Shown in pieces: positions 34,795 to 49,483 of a DNA stretch of 64,000 nucleotides (the stretch's first letter is position 1; each line of letters opens with the position of its first letter). The stretch comes from Steromphala cineraria (taxonomy: Eukaryota; Mollusca; Gastropoda; Trochida; Trochidae), in the NCBI GenBank assembly GCA_916613615.1, contig OU744734.1, positions 35,718,801 to 35,782,800 on the forward strand, read 5' to 3'. Under the pieces are notes generated by a model. It saw only the letters and a program-made list of their open reading frames with translations. It was not told the origin of the DNA and did no database searches. Position numbers and translations under genes: made by a program.

Positions 34795-36190
34795 ATTTTC
34801 AAGTATATTTCTTCTTCCTCTGTCCTCTGTCCCCTTCTCTCCCTTTATCCCTGCAGTCTGACTACTTGTCTGTCAGCTCTGAGAATTTCAGGCAGATATC
34901 AATTCAAGTTTTCGAGTTATGTGCACTTGAAATGGTAGGTATGGAAAAAAAGGACCTCAAAACAGCTTTTCCCCCCCTCAAAAAATAAATCATGCCAAAG
35001 TTGCTACAAATGGCCTCAAGCACTCATATATTTGGCTGAATCCTGTCATCGTCGCTTTGCGACTATATTTAAGGATTCAGCCATAAGGCTGAATCCTTAT
35101 TGTTATTGGCGTGTTTCTTTTTATTATTATTATTCCACGATTTTTGTGGTCAACTTTCAGCCCAAACGGCTGATGCTATCGAAGCCAAATTTCACATGCT
35201 GGTAGACCTTGTTGTGGAATGGCGACAATAAGCTTTTGGGCCAAATCGGTCCATACATTAAAGGTCCAGTTCGAATCCAAAGTCGAAAATTTAACATTGA
35301 TTTTTTTTTCAAAATGCACTTAGAGACTTGAAATTTTTTTTAAAAGATGCGCAATCAAAAATGCTGCAAAAAACTAAATCATGGCAAATACGTAGGTCAC
35401 GTGGTTTGGCCGCCATCTTGGATTTAGTGCATTTTTGACCATTTCTGACCCCGCCCACCTTTGACAATCTTCTCCTCTGAAGATACTTGCACTAGAGAGC
35501 TGAAATTTATACTCAATGTAGCTGAAGCATTGTAGTTCTGAATTTGACTTCTACAAAGTTCTAACTTTAATACTTTTCTTGCTGTGATTTTACAAAGTTG
35601 ACCAAAATGTAAAAATCGCAAATTTCAAGGGCAGATAACTCAAAACCCAGACCATAGAATTTTATGATTTTTGCATGAGAGTTAGACATTGGCAAGCCCT
35701 TTAAGATAAAAGAATAAAATCGCTCGCGAACAGTCATTTCCGGTCACGAGGAGGGGTCAAACTTCGCATTTTGGAAATTTTGCTTTTACCGTTGCCGACC
35801 CCACCCGCCTTTGACAATCTTCTTCTCTGAAGACACTTGCACTAAAGAGCTGAAATTTAGACTCAATGTAGCTGAAGCATTGTAGTTCTTAATGTGACTT
35901 CTAGAAAGTCCTAACGTTAATACTTTTTCTGCTGTGACCATTCAAAGTTGAGCAACTTCTAGAAATCGTAAATTTCAAGGGCAGATAACTCAAAAACCTA
36001 GCCAGGGAATTTGATAATTTTTGCATGAGAGTTAGACATTGGCAAGGTCTTTAAGATAAAAGAACAAAATCGCTAATTTTTTTTTCTCGAAAAAAATGGC
36101 TTGGAAAAAAAAGCACTTTTTTCGATTTTATTTGATAAAAATCCTTCCCAAGGGCAGGGCAACACCGCAAATGGCCAATGAAGTCTGGAC

Positions 36191-36225
<35 letters not shown>

Positions 36226-37621
36226 ATTTTCAAGTATATTTCTTCTTCCTCTGTCCTCTGTCCCCTTCTCTCCCTTTATCCCTGCAGTCTGACTACTTGT
36301 CTGTCAGCTCTGAGAATTTCAGGCAGATATCAATTCAAGTTTTCGAGTTATGTGCACTTGAAATGGTAGGTATGGAAAAAAAGGACCTCAAAACAGCTTT
36401 TCCCCCCCTCAAAAAATAAATCATGCCAAAGTTGCTACAAATGGCCTCAAGCACTCATATATTTGGCTGAATCCTGTCATCGTCGCTTTGCGACTATATT
36501 TAAGGATTCAGCCATAAGGCTGAATCCTTATTGTTATTGGCGTGTTTCTTTTTATTATTATTATTCCACGATTTTTGTGGTCAACTTTCAGCCCAAACGG
36601 CTGATGCTATCGAAGCCAAATTTCACATGCTGGTAGACCTTGTTGTGGAATGGCGACAATAAGCTTTTGGGCCAAATCGGTCCATACATTAAAGGTCCAG
36701 TTCGAATCCAAAGTCGAAAATTTAACATTGATTTTTTTTTCAAAATGCACTTAGAGACTTGAAATTTTTTTTAAAAGATGCGCAATCAAAAATGCTGCAA
36801 AAAACTAAATCATGGCAAATACGTAGGTCACGTGGTTTGGCCGCCATCTTGGATTTAGTGCATTTTTGACCATTTCTGACCCCGCCCACCTTTGACAATC
36901 TTCTCCTCTGAAGATACTTGCACTAGAGAGCTGAAATTTATACTCAATGTAGCTGAAGCATTGTAGTTCTGAATTTGACTTCTACAAAGTTCTAACTTTA
37001 ATACTTTTCTTGCTGTGATTTTACAAAGTTGACCAAAATGTAAAAATCGCAAATTTCAAGGGCAGATAACTCAAAACCCAGACCATAGAATTTTATGATT
37101 TTTGCATGAGAGTTAGACATTGGCAAGCCCTTTAAGATAAAAGAATAAAATCGCTCGCGAACAGTCATTTCCGGTCACGAGGAGGGGTCAAACTTCGCAT
37201 TTTGGAAATTTTGCTTTTACCGTTGCCGACCCCACCCGCCTTTGACAATCTTCTTCTCTGAAGACACTTGCACTAAAGAGCTGAAATTTAGACTCAATGT
37301 AGCTGAAGCATTGTAGTTCTTAATGTGACTTCTAGAAAGTCCTAACGTTAATACTTTTTCTGCTGTGACCATTCAAAGTTGAGCAACTTCTAGAAATCGT
37401 AAATTTCAAGGGCAGATAACTCAAAAACCTAGCCAGGGAATTTGATAATTTTTGCATGAGAGTTAGACATTGGCAAGGTCTTTAAGATAAAAGAACAAAA
37501 TCGCTAATTTTTTTTTCTCGAAAAAAATGGCTTGGAAAAAAAAGCACTTTTTTCGATTTTATTTGATAAAAATCCTTCCCAAGGGCAGGGCAACACCGCA
37601 AATGGCCAATGAAGTCTGGAC

Positions 37622-37657
<36 letters not shown>

Positions 37658-39053
37658 ATTTTCAAGTATATTTCTTCTTCCTCTGTCCTCTGTCCCCTTC
37701 TCTCCCTTTATCCCTGCAGTCTGACTACTTGTCTGTCAGCTCTGAGAATTTCAGGCAGATATCAATTCAAGTTTTCGAGTTATGTGCACTTGAAATGGTA
37801 GGTATGGAAAAAAAGGACCTCAAAACAGCTTTTCCCCCCCTCAAAAAATAAATCATGCCAAAGTTGCTACAAATGGCCTCAAGCACTCATATATTTGGCT
37901 GAATCCTGTCATCGTCGCTTTGCGACTATATTTAAGGATTCAGCCATAAGGCTGAATCCTTATTGTTATTGGCGTGTTTCTTTTTATTATTATTATTCCA
38001 CGATTTTTGTGGTCAACTTTCAGCCCAAACGGCTGATGCTATCGAAGCCAAATTTCACATGCTGGTAGACCTTGTTGTGGAATGGCGACAATAAGCTTTT
38101 GGGCCAAATCGGTCCATACATTAAAGGTCCAGTTCGAATCCAAAGTCGAAAATTTAACATTGATTTTTTTTTCAAAATGCACTTAGAGACTTGAAATTTT
38201 TTTTAAAAGATGCGCAATCAAAAATGCTGCAAAAAACTAAATCATGGCAAATACGTAGGTCACGTGGTTTGGCCGCCATCTTGGATTTAGTGCATTTTTG
38301 ACCATTTCTGACCCCGCCCACCTTTGACAATCTTCTCCTCTGAAGATACTTGCACTAGAGAGCTGAAATTTATACTCAATGTAGCTGAAGCATTGTAGTT
38401 CTGAATTTGACTTCTACAAAGTTCTAACTTTAATACTTTTCTTGCTGTGATTTTACAAAGTTGACCAAAATGTAAAAATCGCAAATTTCAAGGGCAGATA
38501 ACTCAAAACCCAGACCATAGAATTTTATGATTTTTGCATGAGAGTTAGACATTGGCAAGCCCTTTAAGATAAAAGAATAAAATCGCTCGCGAACAGTCAT
38601 TTCCGGTCACGAGGAGGGGTCAAACTTCGCATTTTGGAAATTTTGCTTTTACCGTTGCCGACCCCACCCGCCTTTGACAATCTTCTTCTCTGAAGACACT
38701 TGCACTAAAGAGCTGAAATTTAGACTCAATGTAGCTGAAGCATTGTAGTTCTTAATGTGACTTCTAGAAAGTCCTAACGTTAATACTTTTTCTGCTGTGA
38801 CCATTCAAAGTTGAGCAACTTCTAGAAATCGTAAATTTCAAGGGCAGATAACTCAAAAACCTAGCCAGGGAATTTGATAATTTTTGCATGAGAGTTAGAC
38901 ATTGGCAAGGTCTTTAAGATAAAAGAACAAAATCGCTAATTTTTTTTTCTCGAAAAAAATGGCTTGGAAAAAAAAGCACTTTTTTCGATTTTATTTGATA
39001 AAAATCCTTCCCAAGGGCAGGGCAACACCGCAAATGGCCAATGAAGTCTGGAC

Positions 39054-39088
<35 letters not shown>

Positions 39089-40484
39089 ATTTTCAAGTAT
39101 ATTTCTTCTTCCTTTGTCCTCTGTCCCCTTCTCTCCCTTTATCCCTGCAGTCTGACTACTTGTCTGTCAGCTCTGAGAATTTCAGGCAGATATCAATTCA
39201 AGTTTTCGAGTTATGTGCACTTGAAATGGTAGGTATGGAAAAAAAGGACCTCAAAACAGCTTTTCCCCCCCTCAAAAAATAAATCATGCCAAAGTTGCTA
39301 CAAATGGCCTCAAGCACTCATATATTTGGCTGAATCCTGTCATCGTCGCTTTGCGACTATATTTAAGGATTCAGCCATAAGGCTGAATCCTTATTGTTAT
39401 TGGCGTGTTTCTTTTTATTATTATTATTCCACGATTTTTGTGGTCAACTTTCAGCCCAAACGGCTGATGCTATCGAAGCCAAATTTCACATGCTGGTAGA
39501 CCTTGTTGTGGAATGGCGACAATAAGCTTTTGGGCCAAATCGGTCCATACATTAAAGGTCCAGTTCGAATCCAAAGTCGAAAATTTAACATTGATTTTTT
39601 TTTCAAAATGCACTTAGAGACTTGAAATTTTTTTTAAAAGATGCGCAATCAAAAATGCTGCAAAAAACTAAATCATGGCAAATACGTAGGTCACGTGGTT
39701 TGGCCGCCATCTTGGATTTAGTGCATTTTTGACCATTTCTGACCCCGCCCACCTTTGACAATCTTCTCCTCTGAAGATACTTGCACTAGAGAGCTGAAAT
39801 TTATACTCAATGTAGCTGAAGCATTGTAGTTCTGAATTTGACTTCTACAAAGTTCTAACTTTAATACTTTTCTTGCTGTGATTTTACAAAGTTGACCAAA
39901 ATGTAAAAATCGCAAATTTCAAGGGCAGATAACTCAAAACCCAGACCATAGAATTTTATGATTTTTGCATGAGAGTTAGACATTGGCAAGCCCTTTAAGA
40001 TAAAAGAATAAAATCGCTCGCGAACAGTCATTTCCGGTCACGAGGAGGGGTCAAACTTCGCATTTTGGAAATTTTGCTTTTACCGTTGCCGACCCCACCC
40101 GCCTTTGACAATCTTCTTCTCTGAAGACACTTGCACTAAAGAGCTGAAATTTAGACTCAATGTAGCTGAAGCATTGTAGTTCTTAATGTGACTTCTAGAA
40201 AGTCCTAACGTTAATACTTTTTCTGCTGTGACCATTCAAAGTTGAGCAACTTCTAGAAATCGTAAATTTCAAGGGCAGATAACTCAAAAACCTAGCCAGG
40301 GAATTTGATAATTTTTGCATGAGAGTTAGACATTGGCAAGGTCTTTAAGATAAAAGAACAAAATCGCTAATTTTTTTTTCTCGAAAAAAATGGCTTGGAA
40401 AAAAAAGCACTTTTTTCGATTTTATTTGATAAAAATCCTTCCCAAGGGCAGGGCAACACCGCAAATGGCCAATGAAGTCTGGAC

Positions 40485-40519
<35 letters not shown>

Positions 40520-41915
40520 ATTTTGAAGTATATTTCTTCTTCCTCTGTCCTCTGTCCCCTTCTCTCCCTTTATCCCTGCAGTCTGACTACTTGTCTGTCA
40601 GCTCTGAGAATTTCAGGCAGATATCAATTCAAGTTTTCGAGTTATGTGCACTTGAAATGGTAGGTATGGAAAAAAAGGACCTCAAAACAGCTTTTCCCCC
40701 CCTCAAAAAATAAATCATGCCAAAGTTGCTACAAATGGCCTCAAGCACTCATATATTTGGCTGAATCCTGTCATCGTCGCTTTGCGACTATATTTAAGGA
40801 TTCAGCCATAAGGCTGAATCCTTATTGTTATTGGCGTGTTTCTTTTTATTATTATTATTCCACGATTTTTGTGGTCAACTTTCAGCCCAAACGGCTGATG
40901 CTATCGAAGCCAAATTTCACATGCTGGTAGACCTTGTTGTGGAATGGCGACAATAAGCTTTTGGGCCAAATCGGTCCATACATTAAAGGTCCAGTTCGAA
41001 TCCAAAGTCGAAAATTTAACATTGATTTTTTTTTCAAAATGCACTTAGAGACTTGAAATTTTTTTTAAAAGATGCGCAATCAAAAATGCTGCAAAAAACT
41101 AAATCATGGCAAATACGTAGGTCACGTGGTTTGGCCGCCATCTTGGATTTAGTGCATTTTTGACCATTTCTGACCCCGCCCACCTTTGACAATCTTCTCC
41201 TCTGAAGATACTTGCACTAGAGAGCTGAAATTTATACTCAATGTAGCTGAAGCATTGTAGTTCTGAATTTGACTTCTACAAAGTTCTAACTTTAATACTT
41301 TTCTTGCTGTGATTTTACAAAGTTGACCAAAATGTAAAAATCGCAAATTTCAAGGGCAGATAACTCAAAACCCAGACCATAGAATTTTATGATTTTTGCA
41401 TGAGAGTTAGACATTGGCAAGCCCTTTAAGATAAAAGAATAAAATCGCTCGCGAACAGTCATTTCCGGTCACGAGGAGGGGTCAAACTTCGCATTTTGGA
41501 AATTTTGCTTTTACCGTTGCCGACCCCACCCGCCTTTGACAATCTTCTTCTCTGAAGACACTTGCACTAAAGAGCTGAAATTTAGACTCAATGTAGCTGA
41601 AGCATTGTAGTTCTTAATGTGACTTCTAGAAAGTCCTAACGTTAATACTTTTTCTGCTGTGACCATTCAAAGTTGAGCAACTTCTAGAAATCGTAAATTT
41701 CAAGGGCAGATAACTCAAAAACCTAGCCAGGGAATTTGATAATTTTTGCATGAGAGTTAGACATTGGCAAGGTCTTTAAGATAAAAGAACAAAATCGCTA
41801 ATTTTTTTTTCTCGAAAAAAATGGCTTGGAAAAAAAAGCACTTTTTTCGATTTTATTTGATAAAAATCCTTCCCAAGGGCAGGGCAACACCGCAAATGGC
41901 CAATGAAGTCTGGAC

Positions 41916-41951
<36 letters not shown>

Positions 41952-43656
41952 ATTTTCAAGTATATTTCTTCTTCCTTTGTCCTCTGTCCCCTTCTCTCCC
42001 TTTATCCCTGCAGTCTGACTACTTGTCTGTCAGCTCTGAGAATTTCAGGCAGATATCAATTCAAGTTTTCGAGTTATGTGCACTTGAAATGGTAGGTATG
42101 GAAAAAAAGGACCTCAAAACAGCTTTTCCCCCCCTCAAAAAATAAATCATGCCAAAGTTGCTACAAATGGCCTCAAGCACTCATATATTTGGCTGAATCC
42201 TGTCATCGTCGCTTTGCGACTATATTTAAGGATTCAGCCATAAGGCTGAATCCTTATTGTTATTGGCGTGTTTCTTTTTATTATTATTATTCCACGATTT
42301 TTGTGGTCAACTTTCAGCCCAAACGGCTGATGCTATCGAAGCCAAATTTCACATGCTGGTAGACCTTGTTGTGGAATGGCGACAATAAGCTTTTGGGCCA
42401 AATCGGTCCATACATTAAAGGTCCAGTTCGAATCCAAAGTCGAAAATTTAACATTGATTTTTTTTTCAAAATGCACTTAGAGACTTGAAATTTTTTTTAA
42501 AAGATGCGCAATCAAAAATGCTGCAAAAAACTAAATCATGGCAAATACGTAGGTCACGTGGTTTGGCCGCCATCTTGGATTTAGTGCATTTTTGACCATT
42601 TCTGACCCCGCCCACCTTTGACAATCTTCTCCTCTGAAGATACTTGCACTAGAGAGCTGAAATTTATACTCAATGTAGCTGAAGCATTGTAGTTCTGAAT
42701 TTGACTTCTACAAAGTTCTAACTTTAATACTTTTCTTGCTGTGATTTTACAAAGTTGACCAAAATGTAAAAATCGCAAATTTCAAGGGCAGATAACTCAA
42801 AACCCAGACCATAGAATTTTATGATTTTTGCATGAGAGTTAGACATTGGCAAGCCCTTTAAGATAAAAGAATAAAATCGCTCGCGAACAGTCATTTCCGG
42901 TCACGAGGAGGGGTCAAACTTCGCATTTTGGAAATTTTGCTTTTACCGTTGCCGACCCCACCCGCCTTTGACAATCTTCTTCTCTGAAGACACTTGCACT
43001 AAAGAGCTGAAATTTAGACTCAATGTAGCTGAAGCATTGTAGTTCTTAATGTGACTTCTAGAAAGTCCTAACGTTAATACTTTTTCTGCTGTGACCATTC
43101 AAAGTTGAGCAACTTCTAGAAATCGTAAATTTCAAGGGCAGATAACTCAAAAACCTAGCCAGGGAATTTGATAATTTTTGCATGAGAGTTAGACATTGGC
43201 AAGGTCTTTAAGATAAAAGAACAAAATCGCTAATTTTTTTTTCTCGAAAAAAATGGCTTGGAAAAAAAAGCACTTTTTTCGATTTTATTTGATAAAAATC
43301 CTTCCCAAGGGCAGGGCAACACCGCAAATGGCCAATGAAGTCTGGACTTATAAAAAAAAAAAAAAAAAAAAAAAAAATGGATTTTCAAGTATATTTCTTC
43401 TTCCTCTGTCCTCTGTCCCCTTCTCTCCCTTTATCCCTGCAGTCTGACTACTTGTCTGTCAGCTCTGAGAATTTCAGGCAGATATCAATTCAAGTTTTCG
43501 AGTTATGTGCACTTGAAATGGTAGGTATGGAAAAAAAGGACCTCAAAACAGCTTTTCCCCCCCTCAAAAAATAAATCATGCCAAAGTTGCTACAAATGGC
43601 CTCAAGCACTCATATATTTGGCTGAATCCTGTCATCGTCGCTTTGCGACTATATTT
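32208..43656 (+). repeat. H1 units 1-8: eight near-identical 1.43-kb tandem units
   Basis: Periods 1432, 1431, 1431, 1432, 1431, 1431, 1432 and 1429. The few differences are mainly the length of an internal A run (27-31 bases, for example near 33332) and single bases: cttcctttgt in units 1, 5 and 7 against cttcctctgt in the others, and ttttgaagt in unit 6 against ttttcaagt. Each unit holds an internal imperfect duplication of about 350 bp (around +390 and +740; shared cacttgcacta.agagctgaa). Lys-rich frames of 60-107 codons on plus and 65 codons on minus recur in every unit but are products of the A run and have no recognised domain. Confidence 0.96.
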
Positions 43657-46600
43657 AAGGATTCAGCCATAAGGCTGAATCCTTATTGTTATTGGCGTGT
43701 TTATTAAGGATTCAGCCATAAGGCTGAATCCTTATTGTTATTGGCGTGTTTATTATTTTTTTTATTATTAGGTCTTCAAGACGAAAGTCTGAAGACCTAT
43801 TGTTATTATCCGGATTATTATTATTATTATTATTATTTGGACGTCTTTTCTGTCGACGTTTCTGACCTTATTGACAAGCCGATTTTCATGAAACTTTCAG
43901 GGATTGTAGAGTCTGACCCAAATTAGTGAATGACATGAGCGATTTTTGAATTTCGAATTTCTTTTTGAGTTATCTCCCCTTAAACGAAAAAACTGCAAAC
44001 CTCGATTTCTCGTTAACTAAGGGAGATAATTTCAAAAAACTTTCACCAAATTGTGGGCAACAACATTCCTCATCGATGTAGCCCATAGCGGTTTTCGGCC
44101 GTATAAATAGATTTTTTGCAATTTTCGAAAAACTGAACATTTTCTGAAATTTCGCGTTACTGACAGTACGCGTCTTTGAAAATCTTCTCCTCACTAACTG
44201 CAATACATACAGACGAGTGTGATAGCTCGTTGGAAAGCTTAATGAGTGTGTAAAAACGCTAATACCGCGAATTTTTCATTTTTGACCTGTTACTCGAGTT
44301 ATCTGCCCTTGGAGTTCGACATTTTTTCGAAGTGTCATTTTTCGTGTTACGTTCAAAGGGGCACCACTCTGTAAGGAAATGTCAAAAATGAAATCTGTTT
44401 GATGCATTCTGTTTTACAATAATAGATGAACAAGTTCACTACAGATCATTATTATATAAAAGTTGATATTAAAGGAAATATGTGGACATAAAGAGATTTT
44501 TTACATTTTTCGGCGATTTTAACATCTTTCGAGGGTTATTTTACTTTGAGAATTTTAGTTTCATAACTGTTACACATAGAAATTTTATCATTGATGTTTT
44601 GTGAAGCAGATGTAATGAGTAGACGGCAAAAACGTTAAATCACATGTATCTCGGAAACGGTGACAGATAAGGGATTTGTAAAAAAAAAGGTGAGAAAAGT
44701 CTAATTTTCATGACATATCGCATAGTTTGCAAGAAAACAACAATTTCACAAAGTTAAAAACATTGAGTTGGAGGGAAAGGTATATTTTAAAGTTCCACAG
44801 AGGTGATAGGGCTTTTTAAAACAGAGTTAATTCAATCAATACGTTCACACCCAGCTGAGTGGAATCTGCTACCATGTATAAGTCAAAATCAGGACTCTAC
44901 CCTCTATGATTAAATTAGTCGGTCGGTCGGGTCGGTCTGGTCTGGTCTTTATTGCTAGACCTCCTGCCTCTCTTCTGATCTGACTTGGACACCTTTCATG
45001 TACGTGCATGTACATGAATTTGGTCTTGGAATATGTCTTGGCCATATCTTTCATTTGAGAGATTGACGCTACAAAGGGCCATTTCCAACTCCCCGTTGCT
45101 AGATTGCTAGACTACGCATTTTTGACCTACTCTGGTATATTGTAGCATGTATTATGTTCGCATCTTTTAGTTAAACTTTTTGAGTTATCACCACTTGAAA
45201 ATGGCACCTTGTACTAAGCACAACTTTTGCTATGTTTTACTTTATCATAAAAATGTTGATAGTTAAGGAGCTAGAAGAACCAACATGGAGTAGGGGTCTT
45301 AAAATCTTCAAATTTCAGTCTTTATAATATAGCTCCAAAATTCACTTCTCCGTTACTATTTAAGTTATCAAAACAAACATACATAGGTGTATGTGGATAG
45401 ACTAGACCTCTTAGACAAAAAGTCATGTGAAGGTCAAACACTATGTGAAGGTCAAAGAGGAATCTTGAAGACCTAAGTATTGACGCGTCAATCCTAGTTA
45501 TTATTATTATTATTCCACGATTTTTGTGGTCAACTTTCAGCCCAAACGGCTGATGCTATCAAAGCCAAATTTCACAGGCTGGTAGACCTTGATGAGGAAT
45601 GGCGACAATAAGCTTTTGGGCCAAATCGGTCCATACATTAAAGGTCCAGTTCGAATCCAAAGTCGAAAATTTAACATTGATTTTTTTTTCAAAATGCACT
45701 TGGAGACTTGAAATTTTTTTTAAAAGATGCGCAATCAAAAATGCTGCAAAAAACCAAATCATGGCAAATTCGTTGGTCACGTGGTTTGGCCGCCATCTTG
45801 CTTTTAGTGCATTTTCGAACATTTCTGACCCCACCCACCTTTGAAAATCTTCTTCTCTGAAGATACTTGCACTAGAGAGCTGAAATTTATACTCAATGTA
45901 GCTGAAGCATTGTAGTTCTGAATCTGACTTCTACAAAGTTCTAACTTTAATACTTTTCTTGCTGTGATTTTTCAAAGTTGACCAAAATGTAAAAATCGCA
46001 ACTTCAAGGGCAGATAACTCAAAACCCAGACCATAGAATTTTATGATTTTTGCATGAGAGTTAGACATTGGCAAGCCCTTTAAGATAAAAGAATAAAATC
46101 GCTCGCGAACAGTCATTTCCGGTCAGGGTCAGAGGTCAAACTTTGCATTTTGGAAATGTGGTGTTTTGGTGGGTATGTTTGAAATATCGTAGCGAATCAA
46201 CGGCGTACGATAACGCTTTGTTCTATACATCATATGAAAGCCAAAAGTCTATAGATTTTTTTAAAAATTAACAATAAATTCAGATATTTTTTTAACATTG
46301 AGTTACGGCCCTTTGAATTTGGTCAATTCTGTTTTGGTTTTGAATGCATAGGATACAGGTATGTTAAAAAAGTTGTTTATCATCAGTGATAGACGACAAA
46401 TCATTGTTCAATATATCATTAGAAAGCCAAAAGAATACAAAATCTTTTAAAAATTAACAATAAATTCAGTTACTTCATTTACATTGAGTTACGGACCTTT
46501 GAATAGTGTCAACCCTGCATGGGTTTTAAATGCATTTGATAACTGTTTGTTTGCAAATTGCGTTAATCATCAACAAAAGAGTATAACCAATAGGCTTTTG

Positions 46601-46678
46601 ACTGAAATCATTACCTTTGTGCATTACATTTAACACCACACAGCGCTGAATCCGTTTGTCGTCGCTTGCGACTATATT
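43657..46678 (+). mobile_element. H1 unit 9 (double 5' end, split by H2)
   Basis: Two 5' modules at 43657 and 43706, then the (TTA)n tract interrupted by H2 (43770-45497). The body resumes at ttattattattattattccacg. The 3' end has cgctgaatcc and the hairpin gtcgcttgcgac (46661-46672). Confidence 0.82.
43770..45497 (+). mobile_element. H2: Helentron/HINE-like element inserted in H1
   Basis: The 5' end is a 29-bp palindrome (43770-43798; arms aggtcttc / gaagacct around agac-gaaa-gtct), followed by ttattatccgg and (TTA)n. Near the 3' end tcttgaagacct (45463-45474) is the inverted copy of the 5' terminus, then a palindromic hairpin attgacgcgtcaat (45479-45492) and cctag. It lies in the TTA tract of H1 unit 9, whose undisturbed form is seen in the other units. 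No duplication beyond the TTA repeat itself is evident. The interior has a gtcggtcggtc tract (44921-44947) but no obvious tandem array and no gene. Confidence 0.8.
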
Positions 46679-47860
46679 TTTTTTTATTATTATTCCACGA
46701 TTTTTGTGGTCAACTTTCAGCCCAAACGGCTGATGCTATCGAAGCCAAATTTCACAGGCTGGTAGACCTTGTTGTGGAATGGTGACAGTTAGCTTTTGGG
46801 CCAAATCGGTCCATACATTAAAGGTCCAGTTCGAATCCAAAGTCGAAAATTTAACATTGATTTTTTTTTCAAAATGCACTTAGAGACTTGAATTTTTTTT
46901 TAAAAGATGCGCAATCAAAAATGCTGCAAAAAAACAAATCATGGCAAATTCGTAGGTCACGTGGTTTGGCCGCCATCTTGCTTTTAGTGCATTTTCGACC
47001 ATTTCTGACCCCACCCACCTTTGAAAATCTTCTGCTCTGAAGATACTTGCACTAGAGAGCTGAAATTTATACTCAATGTAGCTGAAGCATTGTAGTTCTG
47101 AATTTGACTTCTACAAAGTCCTAACTACAATACTTTTCTTGCTGTGATTTTTCAAAGTTGACCAAAATCTAAAAATCGCAAACTTCAAGGGCAGATAACT
47201 CAAAACCCAGACCATAGAATTTTATGATTTTTGCATGAGAGTTAGACATTGGCAAGCCCTTTAAGATAAAAGAATAAAATCGCTCGCGAACAGTCATTTA
47301 CGGTCAGGGTCAGAGGTCAAACTTTGCATTTTTGACATGTGGTGTTTTGGTGGGTATGTTTGAAATATTGTAGCGAATCAACGGCGTACGATAATGCTTT
47401 GTTCTATACATCATATGAAAGCCAAAAGTCTATAGATTTTTTAAAAATTTGACAGTAAATTTCTATATTTGTTTTACATTGAGTTACGGCCCTATGAATA
47501 TTGTCAATTCTGCTTTCGTTTTGAATGCATAGGATACAGGTATGTTAAAAAAGTTGTTAGTCATCAGTGATAGACAACAAATCATTGTTCCATATATCAT
47601 TAGAAAGCCAAAAGAATACAAAATCTTTTAAAAATTAACAATAAATTCAGTTACTGCATTTACATTGAGTTACGGACCTTTGAATATTGTCAACCCTGCA
47701 TGCGTTTTAAATGCATTTGATAACTGTTTGTTTGCAAATTGCGTTAATCATCAACAAAAGATTATAACCCATAAGCTTTTGACTGAAATAATTACCTTTG
47801 TGCATTACATTTAACACCATACAGCGCTGAATCCGTTTGTCGTCGCTTGCGACTATATTT
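46679..47860 (+). mobile_element. H1 unit 10 (lacks the 5' palindrome)
   Basis: Follows unit 9 directly but begins in the T/TTA tract before ccacgatttttgtgg, so the 5' palindrome is missing. The body is closely related to unit 9. Ends with the hairpin gtcgcttgcgac and tatattt at 47860. Confidence 0.8.
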
Positions 47861-49483
47861 ATTTTTATTGTTCCCAGAATTTTGTGAGCAGGATTCAGCC
47901 CAAACGGCTGATGCTATTGAAGCCAAATTTCACAGGCTGGTAGAGCTTGTTGAGGAATGGCGACAATAAGCTTTTGGGCCAAATCGGTCCATACATTAAA
48001 GGTCCAGTTCGATTCCAAAATCGAAAATTTAACATTGATTTTTTTTTCAAAATGCACTTAGAGACCTAATTTTTTTTTTAAAATGTGCGCAATCAAAAAT
48101 GCTGCAAAAAACGAAATCATGGCAAATTCGTAGGTCACGTGGTTTGGCCGCCATCTTGAATTTTCTGCATTTTTTTCAAATGTCCGACCCCAGGCACATT
48201 TCAGGAATCACCACTCGGCAACTGCTGATACTAGAAAGTTGAAACTTACACATGATGTAGCTGAGACATTGGCCTATAACAAGTTTGTTTCAAAATTTAA
48301 AAAATCGAAATAGTTTTTTTTATAAAAATCTTCAAAGTTTGCACATTTTGCAATATTCAAGGGCAGATAACTCAAAAACCCGACCATAGAATTTGATGAT
48401 TTTTGCATGAGACCTAGACATTGGCAAGGTCTTTAGGATAAAAGAATAAAATCGCTCGCGAACAGTCATTTCCGGTCAGGGTCAGAGGTCAAACTTTGCA
48501 TTTTGGACATGTGGTGTTTTGGTGGGTATGTTTGAAATATCGTAGCGAATCAACGCCGTACGATAACGCTTTGTTCTATACATCATATGAAAGCCAAAAG
48601 TCTATTGATGTTTTTAAAATTTGACAGTAAATTCCTATATTTGTTTTACATTGAGTTACGGCCCTATGAATATTGTCAATTCTGCTTTCGTTTTGAATGC
48701 GTACAATATAGGTATGTTTAAAAAATCGTTACTCATCAGTGACAGGAGACAAATCATTGTTCCATATATCATTAGAAAGCCAAAAGATCATACAATCTGC
48801 GATAAATCTCATCAAAATTAGATTAAACATTAACATTGAAATTCGGAGCATTTAAATGTGGTCAATCCTATTTGCGTTTTGACTGATTCTCATATAAGAA
48901 TGATTGAAAAATTGTACTTCATTGGCAATAAAACACTAGGAAAACATACTATACATCGATGGCTACGCTTGTTGAAGACAAAAACCTTTTGTGTAGTACT
49001 TCATTATAAAATTGTTCACAGTAAATGACTCCTAAGCTAAATTATCTAATTTCTTTAGATAAAGCTTCATATTTGCGGCAGATGTCGCATCGCTCACCGT
49101 TTCTTTACTTTTCCATGCTCATAAAGAAATAATGTATGCAAATAAAGACAAATCTCTCCTCTTAACAATGGTAAAATCAATTTTGAAATGTCTCTAATGG
49201 TTCGGCAGATAGGAATGCTGCACGGTGAGTGCCGTCGGTTAATTTTGGGGAAAAAATAGAAAAACTTTACACTGATAGATCACATTGTCAATTAAACTCT
49301 TTGTTTGGGACTGGCAATAAATTGTCTGAGTGCGTCTCATACACTTTGATAGCCTTTGTGGTCAAGATTTAGTTTCAAGACCAAAGGCACGGGTGGGTGC
49401 GTAGGTAGGTACAAGCAAGTGTACCTTCCCTTAATTGAAAAGGGCATAATGACGGCCACTATCAGCTCTTGGGCTCTTGGTCA

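Noticed and set aside
33233..43574. Recurring Lys-rich proteins of 60-107 residues
   Set aside because: They run through an A run of 27-31 bases whose length changes the frame from unit to unit; no domain and no consistent frame.
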